Shown here in pieces: positions 56,387 to 64,000 of a stretch of DNA of 64,000 nt (positions are counted from its first letter, which is position 1; each line of letters starts with the position of its first letter). The notes under the pieces were generated by a model. That model searched no databases, was not told the origin of the DNA, and saw nothing but the letters and a program-made list of their open reading frames with translations. The position numbers and the translations under genes are program-made. Source of the stretch: Stentor roeselii (Eukaryota; Ciliophora; Heterotrichea; Heterotrichida; Stentoridae); assembly GCA_006503475.1 (NCBI GenBank), contig RSEH01000022.1, positions 62,001 to 126,000 on the forward strand, read 5' to 3'.

Positions 56387-58720
56387 TCACATAAATGATT
56401 TTATAAACAATTGAATTGTCTTGAGCAAACAAACTATCAAATATTTAAGACTTACTTCATTACTATTAAAAGTATTCAAACTTTCAAGTTTGTTTCTCAG
56501 TTTAACAATTTCTTCATTGAGCTCTTTGATCTCCAACTTTAGTTTATTGTTTTTCGACTTAAACTTAGAAGACTCTCCTTGAATAAAGTAAACAGTTGAT
56601 TTTTCTAATGATAAATTCGTGGTCAGGACTAAAATTTCATCTTCTTTTGAACTAATTTCTTTTCTCAATTCTGCTATTTTCCCTTCGCAATCATTTAAAC
56701 GGCATTCAAGTTGTCCAACATAATTAGATAGATTTTCTTTTTCTGTTTTTAAAGAAATTACCAAAGAATTTGCTTTTTGGTCTGAAATATTTTCGTAAAT
56801 CGACTTTTCTGAAGTTATTTTCGAGATCTGAGACAAATTACAAGAGTTTTCAGTGAGTTTTGGCCTGTTTATTCCGTATTCCCTGATGATTTTTTCCTTT
56901 ACCTCGATAAGACTTTTCAGGTTCAAAATATGATTTTCAAGATTTTTTATCTTTTCTTCTGATTCTTCTTCTGAGTTTTGGTTGCTTCTTGATTTGAAAT
57001 GCAAAAACTCTTGATTTTCCCTTTCTCTACAAATTTTAGCGATTTCTGCATCTTTTTTGATGATGAGAGCTTTTGCATATTTTAGCTCATTTTCATAAAA
57101 TTCCTGATTTTGAGTATCTTTTTCTTTCGAGAGTTTTGCAATTTCAGCTTCTTTTTTAATAATCAAATTTTTTGCATATTTTAGTTCGTTTTGAAGTGAG
57201 AGACTATCTTTATCAACGATGATTCTGTTTTTATTTTGAAGGTCTTCAATTTTAGTGATGTAGTCTTGCTGAAGTTTTTTCCAGTTTTCATAAGAATCAG
57301 CACATTTTTCATGATTTTTTTCCAGATTCAAAAATTTTTTTGAAGTTGATTCAAGTTCGTTGGCTAAAGCATTGTTTTCCTTTATCAGAAAAATATTTTT
57401 ATCATTTGTTTCTTTTATTTGAAAGATTAAGTCCTTAACTTTCTCTTTTCCTTCACTGCAGATTTTTTCAATTTCTTCATTTTTCAAGTTTTTTTGGGAA
57501 ATTTCGCTTTTAAGATTGAGAATTTCTAGTTGTAGATTATTTAAAGTGCCCAATAACTCACTTTTAGCTTGTTCTTCACGAACTAAAAGGCTTTCAAGTT
57601 TACTTTTTTCTATAGAAATGTTGTCAATTTGGTTTTGAAGCAATACAGCTTTTGTTTCACTTTGCAAGAGAAGGTCTTTTAAATGGAAAACAGGAAAAAC
57701 TTCAACACTTTTTTCATGACACAAGCGAAATCGAGGGATTTTTGTGTTTTTTTTTAATACCTGAGGCTGTGGACAGGGAGTAGTCGCTCTATTACTTCCT
57801 TTCCCAAAAGATGCAGATTTTTTATGTTTTTCCTTAATTTTTTCTTTTGATTCCTTCATCTGAAGTTCTTTAAACTGACCACTAAGTACATCAAAAGCTT
57901 TGCACTTTTCCCAGAACTTTTCCTGTACTTCCTGATAATTTTCTTGAATAATCTTAAAATTTTTTTCCAGAATTGAATTTTTTTCTATTAATTCTTCATT
58001 TTCCTTTTCACTGAAAAGTTTTTCCTGTGTGAATCTTGTGACAATCATCAAATCTTCATCAGTTTGATTTTTCCAGTCATCCAGGAGTTCTTTTTCCTTT
58101 AAAACCTCCTCAAGTTTCAACTTAATCAATGCGATTTCTTTTCCAGATTCATTTTTTACCATATTAAGTTCATTTCTAAGGTCCATTGAAAGTTTATTCA
58201 ATTCACTTATTTTATTTTCTTTAAAAATGTAATCTTTCGACATTTTTGATAGTTCTTCAATCATCTTTTTATTTTCTTTTCTTGATTTTTTTAACTCGGT
58301 TTCAAGAATTTGCTGTTTTTTCGGGTCGATTGATTGAAATGTTTGAAGTTTGTATTTCAGGTCTTGAATCAACATGTTGGCTTCGTTGATTCTGCTTTTT
58401 AGGTCTTTTAACTCGAAAGAGTCTTGAGGTGAGACTTCGCTGATTCCTGGTTTAAAGACAAGAAGCCAGATTTTGTTGTTAAGATTTGTAAAAATTTCCC
58501 AAAGTTTCGACTTTGCATCGGTTTTTTGTTTGTTTTCAAATAATTCAAAAATGTCTGTCTGGGTCTCTGCTAAGATTTCAGAAAACTTTGAAAAACCTTC
58601 AATGCTTTTTTCGTTGTTTTCTATTTGGCTTCGGGGTTTGAGTTTTGCAAGTCTTGAATCGTGACTTTGTTGTCTGGTTTTAGGAAGGATAGGACTTTTG
58701 AGTTTTTCAAATGATTTCAT
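56387..58720 (-). CDS. Long coiled-coil protein
   Basis: 777 aa, ATG at 58720. Almost entirely coiled coil from about residue 100 to 750, rich in Glu, Lys, Leu and Asn. A short non-coiled basic segment (about 300-330, KKSASFGKGSNRATTPCP) interrupts it. Near 505-575 two neighbouring blocks of about 32 residues are near copies (NELKYAKNLIIKKEAEIAKL and NELKYAKALIIKKDAEIAKI), a recent internal duplication. It is likely structural, for example cortical or centrosomal; no specific family is claimed. Confidence 0.75.
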   Translation of the reverse strand: MKSFEKLKSPILPKTRQQSHDSRLAKLKPRSQIENNEKSIEGFSKFSEILAETQTDIFELFENKQKTDAKSKLWEIFTNLNNKIWLLVFKPGISEVSPQDSFELKDLKSRINEANMLIQDLKYKLQTFQSIDPKKQQILETELKKSRKENKKMIEELSKMSKDYIFKENKISELNKLSMDLRNELNMVKNESGKEIALIKLKLEEVLKEKELLDDWKNQTDEDLMIVTRFTQEKLFSEKENEELIEKNSILEKNFKIIQENYQEVQEKFWEKCKAFDVLSGQFKELQMKESKEKIKEKHKKSASFGKGSNRATTPCPQPQVLKKNTKIPRFRLCHEKSVEVFPVFHLKDLLLQSETKAVLLQNQIDNISIEKSKLESLLVREEQAKSELLGTLNNLQLEILNLKSEISQKNLKNEEIEKICSEGKEKVKDLIFQIKETNDKNIFLIKENNALANELESTSKKFLNLEKNHEKCADSYENWKKLQQDYITKIEDLQNKNRIIVDKDSLSLQNELKYAKNLIIKKEAEIAKLSKEKDTQNQEFYENELKYAKALIIKKDAEIAKICRERENQEFLHFKSRSNQNSEEESEEKIKNLENHILNLKSLIEVKEKIIREYGINRPKLTENSCNLSQISKITSEKSIYENISDQKANSLVISLKTEKENLSNYVGQLECRLNDCEGKIAELRKEISSKEDEILVLTTNLSLEKSTVYFIQGESSKFKSKNNKLKLEIKELNEEIVKLRNKLESLNTFNSNEVSLKYLIVCLLKTIQLFIKSFM

Positions 58721-58768
58721 ATTTAAATAACTATTCTAACCCAAATCATATAATATAAAATAACTAAC

Positions 58769-59800
58769 TTAAGCATTTGAAACACTTCTTCCCACCTTCT
58801 TCACATCTCCTAAAGTTTCCTTAACCATTTTCAAAGTTTTTTTAGCCTCATTATTCTGTTTGATAATCAAGCCATTAACAATATTTCTATTCCTCATAAT
58901 AAGTCTATTCGAGTCAACTTCCCGATGTTTAATTTGTTCATTCCTATCCCTCTGAATCCTTTTAAGTAAAGCAGCTAAAGCCAACTGTTGTTGCTGTCTA
59001 AGTTTTTTTTCCTTAGCTTCAATAATTCTCTTAACAATAGCTTCATTTTGTTCATCCTCAACACTTTCAAGCTGATCAGCTTTGGCTTTAATCTTTTCCG
59101 CTTCTTCATAAGCCTTTTGTTTAGCAAGAGTCAGTTGTTTTTGCCTAAGTCCAAGTAGTTCTTTTGAATGTTTTACTTTTTTTTGCGCTTCAGTTGTGAC
59201 TTTTTCCATCATTTCTTGATACTCAGAGATATGTTTTTCTTTCAATTTTTCTAAACTTTTATAAGCAGTGGCTTCATATTCAGCCATGTAACTGTCCCAT
59301 GCCTTGTTGAAGTCTTCTAGTTGGTTAAACTGAGCTTCTTCTAAACTGACTAGTTCTTTTTCTTGTGTTTCTCTTGTTTGTTGCAGTTGTCGCTCGGTTT
59401 CTTTCTTTTTTAACTCGTCGAATTTTAGTTTGGCTTTTTTTGCTTCTTGGTAGTTTCCTTCTTCTTGACACTTTAACCGGTAATCTTCGAGTAACTGTAG
59501 AAAGTCAAGGACTTTATTTTCGGCTTGGACTGCATCTGACTTCTCGTCTTCTTCTGGAGATTCAAGCTCTTTTTCCACGTCGGATAACATCTGTAAAAAT
59601 TCGTTGAAGCCGATTTTGCCGTCATGGTTTGGGTCGATATCATCAAGTAAAGTCTTAGCTTTTGAAGGGTCTTTTCCGAGTTGCTCAAAAACTTGCTCCA
59701 TGTCTTGAATGTCAATAGCTCCACTTTTGTCTTTGTCAAAAATATCAAAAAGGGTTTTAAAATTTTCAATTTCTTCAGTTGAATATCCTAACTCGGCCAT
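58769..59800 (-). CDS. EF-hand protein with long coiled coil
   Basis: 343 aa, ATG at 59800. Two EF-hands at the N-terminus with complete calcium loops (DKDKSGAIDIQD near 22-33 and DPNHDGKIGFNE near 57-68), like one lobe of calmodulin or centrin. The rest, from about 90, is a continuous Lys/Glu/Gln-rich coiled coil ending in a basic tail. It is probably a calcium-responsive cytoskeletal protein. It lies 17 nt downstream of the AK8 stop-to-start junction, same strand, and 48 nt from the next coiled-coil gene. Confidence 0.88.
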   Translation of the reverse strand: MAELGYSTEEIENFKTLFDIFDKDKSGAIDIQDMEQVFEQLGKDPSKAKTLLDDIDPNHDGKIGFNEFLQMLSDVEKELESPEEDEKSDAVQAENKVLDFLQLLEDYRLKCQEEGNYQEAKKAKLKFDELKKKETERQLQQTRETQEKELVSLEEAQFNQLEDFNKAWDSYMAEYEATAYKSLEKLKEKHISEYQEMMEKVTTEAQKKVKHSKELLGLRQKQLTLAKQKAYEEAEKIKAKADQLESVEDEQNEAIVKRIIEAKEKKLRQQQQLALAALLKRIQRDRNEQIKHREVDSNRLIMRNRNIVNGLIIKQNNEAKKTLKMVKETLGDVKKVGRSVSNA

Positions 59801-59817
59801 TTATGATCTAAGTTATT

Positions 59818-61200
59818 CTAAGGACCTTCGTCGTGTTTTATTGATTTTTCAATGGCTTCACTTGCCATGTCGCAGATAGTAGAGAGGGGCTGATCACTTT
59901 TGACTGAAATTGAGATTCCTGAATATTCGCTGTGGATCTTGATTAGGCTTTCTTTGTAGCTTGAGAGACGTTTTTTTACTACTTCGTGAGTGTCTTCGTT
60001 TAACTGGATTAGTCTTGATCTGATGTCTTCGTCTTCTGGAAGGTGTAAAATACTGTAAAATTCACCTGTTGTTGGATCAAGTCGACGCTTTTCAGTCCTT
60101 TCGTAGACTAGGTTATCAGGACAGTCTAAAAAGATAACATGAGTCGGTAACACTTTAAATTCCCGCATGTATTGAAGCTGGTCTACAGTTTTAGGATAGC
60201 CATCTAACACCCAACCATTAATCCTACAATCAGGCTCTTGAAGTCTATTCATCACAAGCTGAGCAATCAAGTAGTCCGGAACACGTTCACCCGTATTAAT
60301 TGTGGCAGCAGCATTTCTTCCAGCTTCCGTCTTTTTATTAATCTGGTCTCTCAACAACTGATTAGTAGAAATAAAGGTCAAGCCATACTTTTCATGTAGG
60401 CTCTTAGCCAATGAAGTCCTTCCACTTCCAGGCGGTCCAAGTACAATAACACAAGGTGGTTTCTGAGGTCCCTTAGACCTTCCCTTGGCCAAATAAATCT
60501 TAAAAATCCGATTAGAAAGTTCAGGTATATCTTCACTAGATTCAACTTCATGAACCTGAAATCCATAAGCCGCCCTGACACCATTCATATGATACTCAAA
60601 CTCCTGCCAGGCCCTACTAATAACCGGCTTCTGATTCTCAGGCCGATGACTAGAAAGTTCGCTGATTTTTTCAGTTGCTCCTAAATCAAACTCATTCCGA
60701 CTGGGCCTGATGAACACGACCCTATCAGGTATAACTCCCGCTCGTTGCAAGGCAAGACATTGCACCCTAGTCCTAGGAAAGCCTTCTAAAATATAACTAG
60801 CTTCTTTTTTCTCAAGCCCTTCAATCAAAGGCATCATAATCTCTAAAATAACTGAATCTGGAATGAAACTTCCTGTGTTCCAAGCGAATTGAATGGCTTC
60901 GAAATGCTTTCCTGATTTTTTCACTTCTGATTTCAAATGATCCTGAAGAAAGACTTTCTCGATGTTGAATCGAGAACTCAACTCACGAGCGACTTGTCGA
61001 CGTTTATGCCCGATGCCGCCTACTAAGAATAAACGTCTTCGAGGCTTCGCCTCGAGCTTGTGGATCAGGTAGTCCAGGGGGTGGGGAGGACGGTCGATCA
61101 GCAGTTCTTTCAGTAGGGAGTCGAAGAGGTCGTAGATTTTGTACTCTTCTAAAAATTTTTCGACGGAATCTTGGAATTCTTGCTTCTTTGCTAGGTCCAT
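59818..61200 (-). CDS. AK8: Adenylate kinase 8 (two adenylate-kinase domains)
   Basis: 460 aa, ATG at 61200. The N-terminus has a DPY30/RII-like helix pair (YKIYDLFDSLLKELLID then PHPLDYLI). The first kinase domain has a broken P-loop (GGIGHKR at 61-67, no GKS/T) but keeps EGFPRT. The second has a near-normal P-loop (LGPPGSGRT at 254-262, with Arg in place of the usual Lys), DGYPKT, and a LID segment (KRRLDPTTGEFY). This is the layout of AK8, which in animals and algae supplies and balances ATP/ADP/AMP in cilia. Whether either domain is active is uncertain because both P-loops deviate. Confidence 0.9.
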   Translation of the reverse strand: MDLAKKQEFQDSVEKFLEEYKIYDLFDSLLKELLIDRPPHPLDYLIHKLEAKPRRRLFLVGGIGHKRRQVARELSSRFNIEKVFLQDHLKSEVKKSGKHFEAIQFAWNTGSFIPDSVILEIMMPLIEGLEKKEASYILEGFPRTRVQCLALQRAGVIPDRVVFIRPSRNEFDLGATEKISELSSHRPENQKPVISRAWQEFEYHMNGVRAAYGFQVHEVESSEDIPELSNRIFKIYLAKGRSKGPQKPPCVIVLGPPGSGRTSLAKSLHEKYGLTFISTNQLLRDQINKKTEAGRNAAATINTGERVPDYLIAQLVMNRLQEPDCRINGWVLDGYPKTVDQLQYMREFKVLPTHVIFLDCPDNLVYERTEKRRLDPTTGEFYSILHLPEDEDIRSRLIQLNEDTHEVVKKRLSSYKESLIKIHSEYSGISISVKSDQPLSTICDMASEAIEKSIKHDEGP

Positions 61201-61336
61201 AACTGTTATTATATTAGAAAGGTTTATTTGGAACTTTTGGGAATGGGGGATTTTGGAAGATTAGGGAAGTTTTTGAGGAATTTTTTTGGAGTTTTGGGTT
61301 TGGATTATAGGTTTTGTTTAATAGATTATTATAAAC

Positions 61337-64000
61337 ATGCTCAGTATGCAAGTGCAAGTCAACCTTATTCACAAGACTATGAAAGTACATTTAGAGCTGG
61401 GTAATCCTGTTGTTTGTAGTGATCATCATTGTAAAAGTTTAACGAAAATTAATAAAGAGATTTTGGAAAGATCTACAAATGAAAAACTTGATCTTCAACA
61501 ATTTTTGGATGGTATTATTTTTCAAAGGATTTCAATACCTAATACTCATATTTTAGAGTACTTGAGTATGGTTTCCGTGAATCTTAATGATGAGGCTCAG
61601 AAAAATATTCATAAAGATAGACCTGATGTTCAGATGTTTTTATCAGCTATTTCGAAGTTGGTTGATGATTATTCATTTTCTTCTTTATTTCTGTGTGATT
61701 CTATGTTTCCGAATGAAGGTCCAAGATCGAGCTTGAAAGGGATTCAATACTCAGCCTTTAAATTAATCTACTTTCTCGAGTTAACAGAAAACTATAAATT
61801 CATAGAAAATTTAATATCAAAAAACATCAACGAAAATCAAGAATTCTTCACAAACCTCAGCCAAACAATATGCAATTATTTAGAAGCTCACTTAGGAGAA
61901 ATAACAATAGTCGATGAAAATTGTTGCCTATACATCCGAATCTTAACAAAACTCATAGAGTTAAAAACAATAAACCCTCATGATATCTCCAACAACTTAG
62001 AAGTCCTAAACTGGTCAACCTTCGCCATAGAGTTCAACAGTTTATTCGGAAGTCTTCTCGGAGTCAAAACTTTACCTAAAAGCGAAAACTTGCTTTTAGA
62101 GACACATATGTTCCCAAGAGACCCAATCCGAGACTTCATCTGCAAAGTTAACCAAAAAGAGGTAAAAGAAGCGAAAAGGCTGTTAAATTCTAAACATTTT
62201 TATTATATAACTGACTCAGTTAAAACTATTAAAACATTACTACGCGCTTTTCCTGAACAAACTTTGAAATTCCTGAAAAATCTTGTCAACCTTCATTTTG
62301 AGAAGTCAAAAATAAGCTTTGATGAACGAATAAATCCATCATTTCCGCAGTTTAGCGATAGTTTTTCAGTAAATTTACTGAGTGTTTTCTTGGAACTTTC
62401 TGCACCTTTTCTTGATATGAACAGTGATAAACCTCAAAAAATTCGTCCAGATCATTTAAAGCTTGACAAATCTTTTGAGAAACTTTTAGGCACTTCTATA
62501 ATTCGTGGAAAAACTACTGTTTTTGAGGAAAAAGTGTTGGAAGGGACGATTAGCATTTATTTTTACTGCAATTTGTTTATGTTAAGGTTCGGTTGGACTA
62601 CTATAAAGAAATTAACGAGATTTTTAAAAATCCAAATGAAAAAACAAATACAAAGTCCTATATATCTCAATAAAAATGAATACAATAACAAAATATTAGA
62701 ATCTTACTACACAATTATTTTTGAAGAAACTAGAAATAAAAAGATTTTTAACTTTTACATATTTTTCTGTGAATTGCTTTTGAATTGGAACAAATTCGAA
62801 GGAAGTCTTCCTCTTACCCAGCCAAACATCGCACTTTATTACATTCCTGAGTACATCTTGAAAGACTTGGCAGGGTTCATCATATATTTAACTTATTATG
62901 ATCACTTCTCTATTTTTACAGTACATGTCGATGGTCCCATCGACAAGTTACTCACCTTTACAACAGTCCTGATATCAAGTAGAGACCTATTTCCAAATCT
63001 AAAAGTAATCAACAAATTCGTCAGAATCTTCATAATTTTATTCAAGAAAAAAGTCCTACTTGACTATTCCGACATCTTTAAAACAAACCAAACAGCGAGA
63101 AAATACTTGCTGGTCTCTTTACTCATTTACTACTCCCAGGTGGAAAAGTATCATTTTTACGGAGTTTCCCGTTCAAAACTAGAATTTCGTAAAAATATCT
63201 GCACTTTACTAAAAAATCTCAGCAGGGTTCAGTTTTTCACGAATCAGTTCAAAAAACTTCAGCATTCCGAAGAATTCAGCAAGTTTTTGAATTATCTTTT
63301 TGATGAGATCACAACTTGCTTCGAAGAAGGTCTGAATTACATAAAAAAGTACAAAGACTTCCAAGATAAAAACAAGGTTCAAAATGAATACATCGACCAA
63401 TTAAACGAAGCGAAAAGTCTTACAAGTTTTTTTTGGACTCACATAAATAAAAGTCTTTCAGTTATTCTAATGTTCAGTAGAATGAAACTAGAAATCATGA
63501 TTTCTGAAATCTTTGGGAAAAGATTAGCAGCTTTTATTAATAATTTTTTGAAAACTTTCAATGGCCCAAATTTTCACAAGATTAAAATAGATGACCCTGC
63601 AAGTGTGAACTTTAAACCTAAAAAAACATTAGAAAGAATCTTAGAAATTTATGTTTCATTTATTGACAATCAAGACTTTATCAACCATATCATTGGAGAC
63701 TCTCGGTCTTTTGACATCAAGATCTTCGAAAAGACTTTTAAGATATTGTCTAAAAAGTTGATGGTCAGCACAGTTCTTCATGACCAGTTCTTGAAACTAA
63801 TAAAAAAGTTGCAGATGTCTTCAAGTAAAAGATTAGTCCTCATCGAAAATGCTCCTAAAAACTTCTTCTGTGGTCTTTCAGAAGAAATCATGACTCATCC
63901 AGTCGAACTGCCTTCAGGTGTTATCATCGACAGATCTTCCTTAGACCGTCATTTACTAACCAGCAACTTCGACCCTTACACCAAAGTAGAACTTTCAGAA
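61337..64000 (+). CDS. UFD2: UFD2/UBE4-type U-box ubiquitin ligase (3' end outside window)
   Basis: The frame is open from ATG at 61337 to the right edge, 888 aa visible with no stop, and was followed by eye throughout. The body matches the UFD2 core: FNSLFGSLLGVKTLPKS, TYYIPEYILKDL-type segment YYIPEYILKDLAGFIIYL, and LERILEIYVSF. The visible C-terminus enters a U-box (FFCGLSEEIMTHPVELPSG, IIDRSSLDRHLLTS, DPYTKVELSE). UFD2 extends ubiquitin chains (E4) on proteins passed on by Cdc48/p97 for degradation. Only a short part of the U-box should be missing. It starts 136 nt from the divergent AK8 gene. Confidence 0.9.
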   Translation, partial: MLSMQVQVNLIHKTMKVHLELGNPVVCSDHHCKSLTKINKEILERSTNEKLDLQQFLDGIIFQRISIPNTHILEYLSMVSVNLNDEAQKNIHKDRPDVQMFLSAISKLVDDYSFSSLFLCDSMFPNEGPRSSLKGIQYSAFKLIYFLELTENYKFIENLISKNINENQEFFTNLSQTICNYLEAHLGEITIVDENCCLYIRILTKLIELKTINPHDISNNLEVLNWSTFAIEFNSLFGSLLGVKTLPKSENLLLETHMFPRDPIRDFICKVNQKEVKEAKRLLNSKHFYYITDSVKTIKTLLRAFPEQTLKFLKNLVNLHFEKSKISFDERINPSFPQFSDSFSVNLLSVFLELSAPFLDMNSDKPQKIRPDHLKLDKSFEKLLGTSIIRGKTTVFEEKVLEGTISIYFYCNLFMLRFGWTTIKKLTRFLKIQMKKQIQSPIYLNKNEYNNKILESYYTIIFEETRNKKIFNFYIFFCELLLNWNKFEGSLPLTQPNIALYYIPEYILKDLAGFIIYLTYYDHFSIFTVHVDGPIDKLLTFTTVLISSRDLFPNLKVINKFVRIFIILFKKKVLLDYSDIFKTNQTARKYLLVSLLIYYSQVEKYHFYGVSRSKLEFRKNICTLLKNLSRVQFFTNQFKKLQHSEEFSKFLNYLFDEITTCFEEGLNYIKKYKDFQDKNKVQNEYIDQLNEAKSLTSFFWTHINKSLSVILMFSRMKLEIMISEIFGKRLAAFINNFLKTFNGPNFHKIKIDDPASVNFKPKKTLERILEIYVSFIDNQDFINHIIGDSRSFDIKIFEKTFKILSKKLMVSTVLHDQFLKLIKKLQMSSSKRLVLIENAPKNFFCGLSEEIMTHPVELPSGVIIDRSSLDRHLLTSNFDPYTKVELSE

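Noticed and set aside
57875-57889. 15-mer GTACTTAGTGGTCAG (minus strand) in the coiled-coil gene
   Set aside because: Position 10 is G rather than A, and the reading frame is continuous coiled coil on both sides.
1-64000. Reassigned stop codons as in Blepharisma or other ciliates
   Set aside because: TAA, TAG and TGA each end intact genes, and conserved tryptophans such as that in QRRRW are TGG.
1-64000. tRNA, rRNA, CRISPR arrays, insertion sequences and telomeric repeats
   Set aside because: None seen by eye on either strand; I cannot exclude a small RNA gene in the long spacers without a covariance-model search.

Overview
The window looks like macronuclear DNA of a heterotrich ciliate close to Stentor. 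It is AT-rich, very gene-dense, and carries introns of only 15 nt. I place eleven introns plus one candidate. Eight are forced by an in-frame stop or a frame change; the other three restore a conserved domain. All ten 15-mers fit GTANNNNNNANNYAG with an invariant A at position 10; one further intron is 14 nt. TAA, TAG and TGA all end otherwise intact genes, so the code looks standard, which argues against Blepharisma-type decoding. The species call is inference; the introns and stop usage are read directly.

Two regions differ in style. From about 6.0 to 23.4 kb genes are sparse, with AT-rich spacers of 0.4-1.3 kb. This part holds four fungal-type chitin synthase genes (three on the minus strand, one on the plus), an ADP-ribosyltransferase-like gene with a receiver-like tail whose N-terminal part is in another frame, and a decayed WD40 gene. 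From about 23.8 to 64 kb genes are packed: convergent stops are 3-4 nt apart or overlap by 4 nt, divergent starts are 15-17 nt apart, and tandem genes can be 12 nt apart.

The dense region carries conserved eukaryotic functions: an M20 amidohydrolase; a DENN protein, a FAM21-like WASH subunit and a Rab GTPase (endosomal traffic); a potassium channel; a BART-domain protein; an ABHD hydrolase; a TRF4-type nucleotidyltransferase beside an LSm protein (RNA decay); a divergent importin alpha; an LRR protein; a MIOS-like GATOR2 subunit without its propeller; a RING protein; CCDC34-like, ankyrin and coiled-coil proteins; a receiver-NEK kinase-DEP-DUF547 protein; an EF-hand coiled-coil protein; adenylate kinase 8; and a UFD2/UBE4 U-box E4 ligase running off the right edge. 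The left end carries the tail of a small membrane protein and a large RCC1-IQGAP fusion.

A signal not explained by gene content is an alternation of A+C-rich and G+T-rich blocks, several hundred bases each, along the plus strand. It ignores gene direction and gene boundaries and sits largely in synonymous choices. It is listed as a separate finding.
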